A stretch of 20,638 bases of DNA from JACQHJ01 sp964624955. GTDB lineage: Bacteria; Patescibacteriota; Microgenomatia; Levybacterales; UBA12049. Positions 14,614 through 20,638 of the stretch are shown piece after piece. The stretch spans positions 1-20,638 of the forward strand of contig CAZUZF010000014.1 of assembly GCA_964624955.1 (NCBI GenBank), given 5' to 3'. Position 1 is the stretch's first letter. Every line of letters starts with the position of its first letter. A program made the position numbers and the translations under genes. Under the pieces are notes generated by a model. It was not told the DNA's origin. It searched no databases and saw nothing but the letters and a program-made list of their open reading frames with translations.

Positions 14614-15849
14614 ATGGTCAAAGTTAGGTTTGCCCCAAGCCCCACAGGCATCCAGCATATAGGAGGAACAAGAACAGCACTTTTTAACTATCTTTTTGCA
14701 AAGGCAAACAAAGGAAAGTTTATTTTAAGAATTGAAAATACTGACCAAAAAAGACTGGTTAAGGGATCAATTGAAGCTTTAATTGAAATCCTTAAATGGC
14801 TTGAAATTGAACCGGATGGAAAACCTATCTTTCAATCAGAAAGGCTTGAAATTTATAAAAAACATGCAAAAGAACTTGTTGATAAAAACTTAGCTTACGA
14901 AAAAGACAATGCGATCTATGTTAATGTACCTGATGAAAAAACCTTTGAATGGACTGATTTGGTTGGAAATAAAAAGATTAGCTTCAAAGGAAAAGACGTT
15001 GAAGATTTTGTAATCCAAAAATCAGATGGATACCCAACCTATCATTTGGCAAATGTTGTTGATGATCATCTAATGGAAATTACCCATGTATTTAGAGGTG
15101 AAGAGTGGATTTCTTCTACTCCCAAGCATTTATATTTATATGAAAGCTTTGGATGGGAAACTCCTAAATTTGTTCACCTTCCTGTAATTTTGGGATCTGA
15201 TAAAACAAAGCTTTCTAAAAGACACGGTGCAAAATCAGCCTTGGATTATAGGCATGAAGGGTATCTAAAAGAAACAGTTTTAAATTATATGGCCCTACTT
15301 GGCTGGAATCCTGGGGGAGATAGGGAGAAACTATCTTTGGATGAAATGATAGAGCTTTTTAAAATTGAAGATATAAATACAGCCAATCCAATATTTGATC
15401 AAACCAAACTTGAATGGTTAAACGGGGTATGGATAAGGACAATTAAAGACTTGGATAAAAGGCTTGAAGGGTTTTATACATATAAAGATGATAAAGAGGT
15501 CTTGGAAGTTCTTAAAGAAAAAAGCGCAAGAGAGATTGTTAAAGCAGCTTCTTCAAGAATGAAAACTCTTTTGGATTTTAGAAAACTAGTAAGTAAAAAT
15601 CCTTCTAGAGATAAAACAAGTAAGGAAAAAGAAATTGCAAAAAAACTGCTTATGTTTTTAAATGAAAAATTAAATGACAAATGGGATGATGAAAATCTAC
15701 TTAATGCAATAAAACAATTTAGCACAAAAGAAGACATTTCATTTAAGACAATATTTTTTCTAATGACTGGGAAAGAATCAGGGATTGGTATTTTAGAGTT
15801 AAATCAAATTTACGGCAAAGATTTTTTTGTAAAAAACCTCCAAAGTTAA
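14614..15849 (+). CDS. gltX: Glutamyl-tRNA synthetase, compact form, 411 aa
   Basis: GluRS charges tRNA-Glu and, in organisms lacking GlnRS, also tRNA-Gln for later amidation. Class I motifs are present: PSPTGIQHIGG with HIGG at 15-18, ENTD (41-44), RGEEW (161-165) and KLSKR (199-203). At 411 residues it is clearly shorter than the usual 465-490. The loss is mostly in the acceptor-binding domain: after KNLAYEKD the chain jumps to FEWTDLVGNKKISF, and the usual Cys-rich zinc segment with its CR motif is absent. A helical anticodon-binding region (about 290-405) remains. The predicted RNA start coincides with ATG 14614. The stop shares TTAA with the MFS gene. Confidence 0.93.
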   Translation: MVKVRFAPSPTGIQHIGGTRTALFNYLFAKANKGKFILRIENTDQKRLVKGSIEALIEILKWLEIEPDGKPIFQSERLEIYKKHAKELVDKNLAYEKDNAIYVNVPDEKTFEWTDLVGNKKISFKGKDVEDFVIQKSDGYPTYHLANVVDDHLMEITHVFRGEEWISSTPKHLYLYESFGWETPKFVHLPVILGSDKTKLSKRHGAKSALDYRHEGYLKETVLNYMALLGWNPGGDREKLSLDEMIELFKIEDINTANPIFDQTKLEWLNGVWIRTIKDLDKRLEGFYTYKDDKEVLEVLKEKSAREIVKAASSRMKTLLDFRKLVSKNPSRDKTSKEKEIAKKLLMFLNEKLNDKWDDENLLNAIKQFSTKEDISFKTIFFLMTGKESGIGILELNQIYGKDFFVKNLQS

Positions 15850-17024
15850 AAAGCAGACTCTTTTTTAATTCCTTTTCTAAGTATTTGTGTAGTAAGCAAT
15901 AGACAAACTAAAGTGGCTATTGCTCCTGCAAAATAAGGGTAAGCTATTCCAACTGTTGCAATAACACCACCTGCAATTGGACCAACTATTGTTCCAATGC
16001 TCATATAAGAAGCGCTTATTCCCATGATAGAACCCTGAGACTTCTCATCAGTTTCTTTGGAAAGAATTGTTTGAATAAGTGGCTGTACAAATGAGTTGGA
16101 AAAACCAAAAAGAATTGAAAGAACAACAAATAAGAAAAGATTCGTAATCAAAAACATACCTAAATATGACAGGGCCATTAAGGTAAGGGAGAATCTAAAA
16201 GTTTTTTTATCTCCCAAAAACTTTGTTATCCTTGGCAAAATCAAAATCTGGGTGACAAATCCTACAACACCAAATAAAGTAAACAGAGCTGATATCTCAT
16301 TTGCAGACAAATGCAGTGCTTTTACAGAATATGGTTGAAATGCATAAATAAGCATGCCAAAAGAAAAAGAATAAACAAGCATTATAAGTAAAGTTGGTCC
16401 AACACTTGGATCAGTTGCTGCATGAATAAGTTTTGGAATATCAAATAGTTTTGCCTTTTTAACTTCTCCTAAATGCTTATTTGTTTCAGGTAGGAAGACT
16501 TGGGTAAGGATTACCGCAATCAAAGTTACAATACCAGCAATAATAAAAGGTATAGATTCTCCAAAACCAACAGTTAGGGCAGAAATTGCAGGACCAAAGA
16601 TAAAACCAAAGCCAAATGAAGCTCCAATTATTCCAAATCCTCTAGCCCTATCTTTTGGCTCTGTTGTATCGGATATTACAGCAGAAGCAACAGGAATATT
16701 TCCCGCTGTTATTCCATCTAATGCTCTTGCCAAGAATAAAATAATGGCATTTGGGGCAAAAGCTGTCATAAAAAATGAAACAGTTGTTCCAATTAGAGAA
16801 ATTATTAAAAGAGGTTTTCTTCCGTATTTATCAGATAATCTTCCGATTAAGGGAGTAGACAAAAATTGGCAAATAGAAAAAAGAGAAAATAGTAAGCCAT
16901 TTTGAAAATCAGAGAGGCCAAATTTTACAGAGTAAGAGTAGAGGATTGGTATTATTATTCCATAACCTAGCGCATTTACAATTGCGATTAAAGCTATAAT
17001 AAGAAGATTTTTATTTTGTACCAC
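15846..17024 (-). CDS. MFS transporter, TetA / multidrug-exporter-like, 392 aa
   Basis: The protein is strongly hydrophobic with about 12 TM segments in two halves. MFS motif A appears as GRLSDKYGRKPLL in the 2-3 loop (about 61-73), and an ARALDGITAGNIPVASAVISD stretch plus GIIGASFGFGFIFGPAISA match the TetA-like drug:H+ antiporters. Half two repeats a weaker motif near LPRITKFLGDKKTF. The substrate cannot be told. The start is GTG 17024, since a stop codon lies two codons upstream in the same frame. ATG 17034 is out of frame and would give only seven codons. A -10 box TAAAAT ends 8 bases before the GTG, fitting leaderless initiation. Confidence 0.9.
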   Translation of the reverse strand: MVQNKNLLIIALIAIVNALGYGIIIPILYSYSVKFGLSDFQNGLLFSLFSICQFLSTPLIGRLSDKYGRKPLLIISLIGTTVSFFMTAFAPNAIILFLARALDGITAGNIPVASAVISDTTEPKDRARGFGIIGASFGFGFIFGPAISALTVGFGESIPFIIAGIVTLIAVILTQVFLPETNKHLGEVKKAKLFDIPKLIHAATDPSVGPTLLIMLVYSFSFGMLIYAFQPYSVKALHLSANEISALFTLFGVVGFVTQILILPRITKFLGDKKTFRFSLTLMALSYLGMFLITNLFLFVVLSILFGFSNSFVQPLIQTILSKETDEKSQGSIMGISASYMSIGTIVGPIAGGVIATVGIAYPYFAGAIATLVCLLLTTQILRKGIKKESAF

Positions 17025-17032
17025 AAGTTACC

Positions 17033-17062
17033 ATTTTACAAAATCTACTCCCCTTTTGAAAA
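17033..17062 (-). promoter_or_regulatory. Promoter of the MFS gene, predicted leaderless GTG start
   Basis: On the reverse strand TTTTCA (17062-17057), 18 bases, TAAAAT (17038-17033). The RNA start falls at about the GTG start codon 17024. A weaker alternative, TTAACA with TAGATT further upstream, would start the RNA at the out-of-frame ATG 17034. Confidence 0.45.
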
Positions 17063-17101
17063 GTGTTAAAATTATTGTGCGACATAAGATAAATTAGCTT
17101 T

Positions 17102-17129
17102 TTGACATTAAGTTTAGTAAAATTGTATT
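17102..17129 (+). promoter_or_regulatory. Promoter of the tRNA-Gln / RidA unit
   Basis: A consensus -35 box TTGACA (17102-17107) is followed after 16 bases by TGTATT (17124-17129), a 4/6 match to the -10 consensus. The predicted RNA start is near 17136, almost at the tRNA 5' end (17134), so little or no 5' leader would need removal. Confidence 0.5.
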
Positions 17130-17133
17130 GCGT

Positions 17134-17207
17134 TGCAGAGTCGTATAACGGTAGTACGCATCCCTCTGGAGGATGTTATCTTGGTTCGAATCCAAGCTCT
17201 GCAGCCA
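17134..17207 (+). tRNA. tRNA-Gln, anticodon CTG
   Basis: The full cloverleaf folds: acceptor stem TGCAGAG (17134-17140) with CTCTGCA (17197-17203), a D arm with GTA/TAC, anticodon stem CATCC/GGATG (17159-17163, 17171-17175) with loop CTCTGGA, and T arm CTTGG/CCAAG with loop TTCGAAT. The anticodon at 17166-17168 is CTG, reading CAG. The U1-A72 pair and the G discriminator are typical of tRNA-Gln. The 3' CCA is encoded (17205-17207). Confidence 0.95.
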
Positions 17208-17211
17208 AATT

Positions 17212-17598
17212 ATGAAAAAGCAGGTTATTGATATACCAGGAATTAAAAAACCGACAACAGGATTTAGTCATGTAGTTAAAGCTGGAAACTTCATCTTCTT
17301 AAGCAGTCAGCTTTCAGTAGATTTAAAAACAGGCAAAATTATTCCAGGCAATATTAAAAAACAAACTAAAAGAGCAATGGAGAATATTAAATATCTTTTG
17401 TTGCAAAGTGGCAGCTCAATGGATAATATTGTAAAAATTGTTATTTATTTTAGAAATCCCAAAGATAGAGCATCAATTAATGAAATTTACAAACAATATT
17501 TTACTTATGGACAAGAACCTACAAAAATTTCAGTCCAAGCTCTATCACCGATTGAGGGAATTGATATAGAAATAGAAGCAACGGCTATTTCCAATTAA
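17212..17598 (+). CDS. RidA / YjgF family protein, 128 aa, catalytic Arg replaced by Lys
   Basis: RidA enzymes hydrolyse reactive enamine/imine intermediates from amino-acid metabolism, acting as trimers. The protein has the exact length of E. coli RidA and its landmarks: a GFSHVVKAGNFIFLSSQLSVD strand pair, QTKRAMENIKYLLLQSGSSMDNIVKIVIYF, and the end IDIEIEATAI with E120. The Arg at 105 that binds substrate carboxylate in active RidA is Lys here (PTKISVQA instead of PxRxxVxV), so imine deaminase activity is uncertain; other Rid subfamilies also lack this Arg. ATG 17212 lies 4 bases after the tRNA CCA end, so tRNA 3' processing would leave a practically leaderless mRNA. The frame is open into the tRNA, which I excluded. 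Confidence 0.88.
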   Translation: MKKQVIDIPGIKKPTTGFSHVVKAGNFIFLSSQLSVDLKTGKIIPGNIKKQTKRAMENIKYLLLQSGSSMDNIVKIVIYFRNPKDRASINEIYKQYFTYGQEPTKISVQALSPIEGIDIEIEATAISN

Positions 17599-17652
17599 GT
17601 TATAATGACTAAACGGGTCTAGACCGAGATCCACAGCAGAATGCATTGTTGC

Positions 17653-18279
17653 CTATGATCTCTCGGCGTGGATTTTCCTTTGTAAGGATTCAGTTGAGGA
17701 TCCTAATAACGTTTCTGGAGGTTCCACTATGTTCATCTCTTTTTCTAGCATTTTTTTAACTTCGTGCGCTAAGCCAATAAATAAAATTCCTGTTCCTCCT
17801 TCGGGGAGAGTGTCTTTGACTCTCTGGGTAATATAAATATTGCGTTGCTGAGAAAGTATAGGAGTTTCGTTCCTATATTCTAGGCGGGCGTTTATGTACC
17901 CGTCTTCATCTTCGATTGGATCGGTAGTTAAAATGGCTTGAAGAAGATTGTATTGTCTAACCAAAAGACCTTTATCTTCTGTTCCGACAATATGTGCCCC
18001 TTTGTCTCTCAACCAACGAATTACTTCATAGTTGGGTGTTTGAGCTTTTTCTACAACTAGTGAGACATCATCATCTCCCGTATCTGGAAGTCCGTCTTGG
18101 TAAACTCGAAGAGATGAAAAATCTACTGGCAAACTTTGGACAAAGTCAAATACTCCATTCCAATATTGCCTTGCCATATCTTGCACTTCGTCATCGATAT
18201 TCATTCTTTGGCCGAGTTGTCCAAAGTCAGCTTTAGTGTGAACTATGGGGATAACTATTAACTTACGGTTTTGAATCAT
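17653..18279 (-). CDS. Hypothetical soluble protein, 208 aa, unknown function
   Basis: No family is recognised. The chain starts with a hydrophobic beta strand plus His (KLIVIPIVHTKADFGQLGQ), has a central LRVYQDGLPDTGDDD segment and LRDKGAHIVGTEDKGLLVRQ, and ends with TGILFIGLAHEVKKMLEK. An N-terminal strand-His and a late strand-x-G-x-AH resemble the layout of TraB/Tiki- or ChaN-like folds, but this is weak. No TM or signal peptide is seen, so it is probably cytosolic. G+C is higher than in neighbouring housekeeping genes. ATG 18279 lies 7 bases after a perfect TATAAT, so a leaderless mRNA is likely. Confidence 0.7.
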   Translation of the reverse strand: MIQNRKLIVIPIVHTKADFGQLGQRMNIDDEVQDMARQYWNGVFDFVQSLPVDFSSLRVYQDGLPDTGDDDVSLVVEKAQTPNYEVIRWLRDKGAHIVGTEDKGLLVRQYNLLQAILTTDPIEDEDGYINARLEYRNETPILSQQRNIYITQRVKDTLPEGGTGILFIGLAHEVKKMLEKEMNIVEPPETLLGSSTESLQRKIHAERS

Positions 18280-18286
18280 GTCCTAT

Positions 18287-18292
18287 ATTATA
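18287..18292 (-). promoter_or_regulatory. -10 box of the 208-aa gene, predicted leaderless
   Basis: A perfect TATAAT lies on the reverse strand (18292-18287), 7 bases before ATG 18279. The -35 region is poor (AAGGTT at 17 bases). Confidence 0.5.
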
Positions 18293-18419
18293 CAATAAGT
18301 TAATAATAAAACCTTGCATTAAGCCGCAACAGATAGAAAATCTTAATATTGGAAATTTGATAAGTTCGTAAAATATTATAAATCAATAGTTTTTAAAAGA
18401 ATTCTTGAATAAAATAGGT

Positions 18420-18490
18420 TATAATGTCGTCTATCGCGCGGAGCATCCTGGATAACGAAGCTACAGGATGTATCCAAGGTCGGCAGCTTT
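18420..18490 (+). other. GC-rich hairpin element upstream of the Nramp-like gene (possible small RNA or regulatory RNA)
   Basis: TATAAT at 18420-18425 is followed by a stretch far richer in G+C than its surroundings. CATCCTG (18444-18450) pairs perfectly with CAGGATG (18464-18470) around a 13-base loop; GGA (18440-18442) and TCC (18473-18475) extend the stem. The loop base run GATA (18451-18454) can pair with TATC (18471-18474), and loop AAGCT (18458-18462) with AGCTT (18485-18489), which suggests a pseudoknot or switching. It does not match the consensus of the yybP-ykoY, fluoride, M-box or SRP RNAs that I know. No clear -35 box. Confidence 0.4.
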
Positions 18491-18504
18491 TCTAGATGTA
18501 TCTA

Positions 18505-18534
18505 TTGTCAAAGTATCAATTGGATTAATATAAT
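18505..18534 (+). promoter_or_regulatory. Promoter of the Nramp-like gene, predicted leaderless
   Basis: TTGTCA (18505-18510), 18 bases, TATAAT (18529-18534), ending 6 bases before ATG 18541. The -35 box has the same sequence and spacing as that of aspS. If this is the main start, the hairpin at 18420-18490 is upstream of the mRNA, not in its leader. Confidence 0.65.
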
Positions 18535-18540
18535 TAATTA

Positions 18541-19938
18541 ATGTCTCTTAAACCATTATCCACAAATTCCCTACCGCAGCCTCTATCTTTAAGGAAATTA
18601 ATTGGCCCGAGTTTTATTCTTCTGGCACTGGGTTTAGGAAGCGGCGAAGTTATTCTTTGGCCCTATCTTAGCGCAAACTACGGACTGGGTATTATTTGGG
18701 GAGCTTTACTTGGGATAACGTTCCAATTTTTCATGAATATGGAAATTGAACGGTACGCATTAGCTCACGGTGAAAGTATCTTTGTAGGACTGGCTAGAAA
18801 ATTACGGTTAATCTCATTCTGGTTTCTTTTGTCAACATTTATTCCCTGGATGTGGCCGGGAATAATTGCATCATCTGCTAAATTTATGAGTACGATTGCC
18901 GGAGTTGAGGATTCACACTATTTGGCGATTATACTTTTAATTCTAATTGGAATAATCCTCTCGTTGGGACCAGTTCTGTATAAAACAGTAGAAGCACTTC
19001 AACGAGCTATTATCACAATCGGTGTTCCTTCAATTTTTATCTTAAGCATTATTCTTGCCAAGCCAGAGAATTGGACGGCGCTTGCCCAGGGAACTGTTGG
19101 AATTGGTGAGGGTTTTTTATTTTTACCCGCTGGCATTTCCATTGCTACCTTTTTGGCAGCACTGGCCTATGCTGGCGCAGGAGGCAACCTTAATTTAGCT
19201 CAATCCTTTTATGTTAAAGAGAAAGGGTATGGTATGGGCAAATATGCAGGCAGAATTACAAGCCTTCTTACCGGAAAAAGTGAGGATGTTAGTATTACGG
19301 GAAGTAAATTTGAAGCAACTTATGAAAATATTCATGGGTTTAAGGTGTGGTGGAAAAATATTAATATCGAGCACTTTGTGATCTTTTGGCTCACTGGATC
19401 GATAACCATACTGCTTCTTTCACTTCTTTCCTACGCAGTTGTCTTTGGACAACCAGGAAATGAACAGGGTGTAAATTTTGTTATCCGTGAAGCGCAGATT
19501 ATCGGAGAGCGGATCTTTCCCGCTGTTGGGACTTTTTTCCTTTTAATTGTGGCCGTTACGTTATTTGGAACACAACTTGGAGTTTTTGATGCAACCAGTA
19601 GAATTTTATCTGAGAATGTAATTTTGAGTGCTTTTGGAAGACTAAAAGAAAAAAATATTCGTCCTCTTTACTACTTAGTGTTATGGCTGCAAGTTATAGC
19701 AGGAATTGTCATATTGCTTTTGGGGTTTAGGGAACCGCTACAACTGGTGGTTACGGCTGCGGTGTTAAATGCCATAGCTATGTTTGTTCATACGGGATTA
19801 ACTCTTTGGCTTAATTTGACTTCACTAGATAAAGCTATTCGCCCATCTATTTTTAGGATTAGCGTAATGGCTCTTGCTTTTCTATTTTACGGAGGATTTA
19901 GTATGTATGTTATCCTTGATAGGTTCTTAAGCCAATAA
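18541..19938 (+). CDS. Nramp-like divalent metal transporter homologue with altered metal-site motifs, 465 aa
   Basis: The protein has about 11 TM segments and an Nramp-like opening (LRKLIGPSFILLALGLGSGEVILWPYLSANYG). Nramp proteins import Mn2+, Fe2+ or similar ions with protons. The canonical TM1 DPGN is GSGE here (33-36), and in TM6 the MPH motif is replaced by an AGAGGNLNLAQS stretch (211-222), so the usual Asp, Asn and Met ligands are not all conserved. A long soluble loop (about 224-276) follows TM6. This fits a divergent Nramp-related branch of unknown substrate. ATG 18541 is probably leaderless. Downstream lies the truncated end of an AbiEii gene, so this gene may have arrived by recombination. 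Confidence 0.75.
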   Translation: MSLKPLSTNSLPQPLSLRKLIGPSFILLALGLGSGEVILWPYLSANYGLGIIWGALLGITFQFFMNMEIERYALAHGESIFVGLARKLRLISFWFLLSTFIPWMWPGIIASSAKFMSTIAGVEDSHYLAIILLILIGIILSLGPVLYKTVEALQRAIITIGVPSIFILSIILAKPENWTALAQGTVGIGEGFLFLPAGISIATFLAALAYAGAGGNLNLAQSFYVKEKGYGMGKYAGRITSLLTGKSEDVSITGSKFEATYENIHGFKVWWKNINIEHFVIFWLTGSITILLLSLLSYAVVFGQPGNEQGVNFVIREAQIIGERIFPAVGTFFLLIVAVTLFGTQLGVFDATSRILSENVILSAFGRLKEKNIRPLYYLVLWLQVIAGIVILLLGFREPLQLVVTAAVLNAIAMFVHTGLTLWLNLTSLDKAIRPSIFRISVMALAFLFYGGFSMYVILDRFLSQ

Positions 19939-19967
19939 TGATTGCCCAGACTATAAATGGTCACTAC

Positions 19968-20148
19968 CATTTGGGTATCAAATTCATCTTCTGAAAAAAA
20001 GTCCAAATCTTTTGAATATTCTATGTTGAAGATAAAAAGCGCTAAGCGTAGTTCCTCCTGTGAAGTAAAATTTATTTAAAAATTGATTTTTATTCACTTC
20101 AGAAAGAATGCTTTGTTGTTCCTTGGTGAGGATCTGTATTTCTCCCAT
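19968..20148 (-). pseudogene. AbiEii/AbiGii-type nucleotidyltransferase toxin, N-terminal remnant with frameshift
   Basis: ATG 20148 opens a frame with the family start: a helical LTKEQQSILSEVNKNQFLNK, then the GG hallmark in FYFTGGTTLSAFYLQHR. At 20019 one extra base shifts the frame; the next frame continues the motif as YSKDLDFFSEDEFDTQM, matching the acidic DLDFF metal-binding strand expected after HR. The original frame stops shortly after. Homology fades at about 19968 and the sequence runs into the end of the Nramp-like gene, so nearly all of the usual 200 or more residues are gone. Such toxins inactivate translation by modifying tRNA or other targets; this copy cannot. Seen directly: the motif split between frames. 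Confidence 0.75.
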
Positions 20149-20285
20149 ATTAATAACTCCAAAAGCCGTCTTCTTATTGGAAATAGGTCAAGCTTATCCC
20201 AATATCTTTTTACATCCGAAAGCTTTATCTTCTCATCTCCAGGGCCGTAATTTATTAGGCGCTCAAGAATCAAAATTTTCCTTTT
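20094..20285 (-). pseudogene. Probable antitoxin remnant partnered with the AbiEii remnant
   Basis: Directly after the SGNH stop the same reverse frame stays open for about 63 codons and reads ILERLINYGPGDEKIKLSD, then VKRYWDKLDLFPIRRRLLEL and LIWEKY, ending at TGA 20096-20094. The helix pattern around LERxLNYG and a late RRxLLELLxW resembles small antitoxins encoded before AbiEii toxins in CPR and archaeal genomes. No ATG exists; TTG 20273 is the only likely start, and the usual N-terminal part is missing, so I call it a truncated gene. It overlaps the toxin ATG, as such pairs often do. A small intact gene with TTG start is the alternative. Confidence 0.5.
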
Positions 20286-20638
20286 TCATTTTTTCAATAG
20301 ACTTAAAACCACTGGATAGATTACTTTTTCCCATTTTAAATACCCTTTTTTCGAAGGGTGAAGGCCATCTTCAATATAATCATCATTTTCTGTCATAGTC
20401 TGACTAATTGGAAATATATCAGCTATCTTAAGTCCTCTTTTACTTGCTTGGTCTTTAATTATTCTGTTATATTCCCTAATGGTTTTTAATAAACCTTCTT
20501 CATCAAACCCTGCTACTTGGGGAGAGATCGAGTAATCGGGGATAGTAATTAAAACAATATTTTTGGGATTTGTTAGTATTTTTTCAAGCTTATCTAATAA
20601 CTCTTCTAAATCTTTTCTAAAAAGACCAACGTCTTTTT
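20286..20638 (-). CDS. SGNH/GDSL hydrolase, C-terminal part (5' end outside window)
   Basis: The reverse frame is open from the window edge to TGA 20288-20286, 116 residues. It shows a helix with FRKDLEELLDKLEKIL, a strand with NIVLITIPDYSISP, a helix GLLKTIREYNRIIKDQASKRG, and the strand KIADIFPISQ. The catalytic Asp-His block reads DDYIEDGLHPSKKGYLKW, typical of SGNH hydrolases (block V, DGxHP). The Ser block (GDS) and the Asn block lie outside the window. Members are esterases or lipases that often act on cell-wall or lipid acyl groups; localisation cannot be judged without the N-terminus. The antitoxin remnant follows in frame right after the stop. Confidence 0.9.
   Translation of the reverse strand, partial: KDVGLFRKDLEELLDKLEKILTNPKNIVLITIPDYSISPQVAGFDEEGLLKTIREYNRIIKDQASKRGLKIADIFPISQTMTENDDYIEDGLHPSKKGYLKWEKVIYPVVLSLLKK

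Noticed and set aside
17616..17666. Palindrome GGTCTAGACC and a 6-bp CCGAGA/TCTCGG pair between the RidA and 208-aa genes, considered as a terminator
   Set aside because: There is no T-run on either strand and the second pair has a 31-base loop; too weak to call.
18420..18500. Known riboswitch (Mn2+ yybP-ykoY, fluoride, M-box) or SRP RNA at the hairpin upstream of the Nramp-like gene
   Set aside because: The conserved core sequences of these families, as I remember them, are not present, so I left the element unnamed.
20108..20398. Forward 96-codon frame near the right edge
   Set aside because: The reverse strand carries recognisable SGNH and antitoxin/toxin sequence over the same bases, so this is a shadow.
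1..20638. CRISPR array, insertion sequence or phage genes
   Set aside because: No repeat-spacer pattern, transposase motif or structural phage gene was seen; the only mobile-associated trace is the AbiE-like remnant.

Overview
The window looks like a piece of a small, AT-rich genome of the Candidate Phyla Radiation (Patescibacteria), most likely the Microgenomates group. This is inference. It rests on the tiny zinc-ribbon proteins at the left edge (one a DUF5679 protein), the DUF4446 / DUF3048 / winged-helix / SecDF cluster, an archaeal-type aspartyl-tRNA synthetase, a shortened GluRS and extreme gene packing. TGA is used as a normal stop (DUF4446, winged-helix, YqeY, ABC ATPase and SGNH genes), so the UGA-recoding CPR lineages are unlikely.

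Layout. 1-320: end of a zinc-ribbon gene, a terminator and a DUF5679 gene. 344-5174: a one-TM protein reads left; a dense rightward run carries DUF4446, DUF3048, a winged-helix/nucleotidyltransferase-like protein, secD and secF, with two ATGA start/stop overlaps. 5171-8970: a leftward run of cca, ABC ATPase, ABC permease and yqeY, followed by a decayed small ORF. 9020-10657: recJ. 10654-11139: a leftward gene of unknown function behind a repeat-built leader. 11299-13558: an aspS-dacA pair. 13533-14573: an unknown membrane-anchored protein. 14614-15849: gltX. 15846-17024: an MFS exporter. 17134-17598: tRNA-Gln(CTG) and a RidA-like protein. 17653-18279: an unknown soluble protein. 18541-19938: an Nramp-like transporter with non-canonical metal-site motifs. 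19968-20285: remains of an AbiE-type toxin-antitoxin pair. 20286-20638: 3' part of an SGNH hydrolase.

How the genes work together. Much is core housekeeping: Sec-dependent export (SecDF), tRNA maturation and charging (Cca, GluRS, AspRS, tRNA-Gln, YqeY), DNA repair (RecJ) and envelope work (DacA, SGNH hydrolase, transporters). No defence island, CRISPR array or intact mobile element is visible.

The most interesting signals are in gene expression. First genes of transcription units repeatedly have a -10 box 6-8 nt before the start codon, which predicts leaderless mRNAs, while some internal genes carry strong Shine-Dalgarno sites. Divergent genes share interleaved promoters. Convergent genes repeatedly share one TTAA as both stop codons. 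The leader at 11138-11189 looks like an attenuator that can also hide a ribosome binding site. A GC-rich hairpin precedes the Nramp gene. Promoter and RNA calls were made by eye and need testing.
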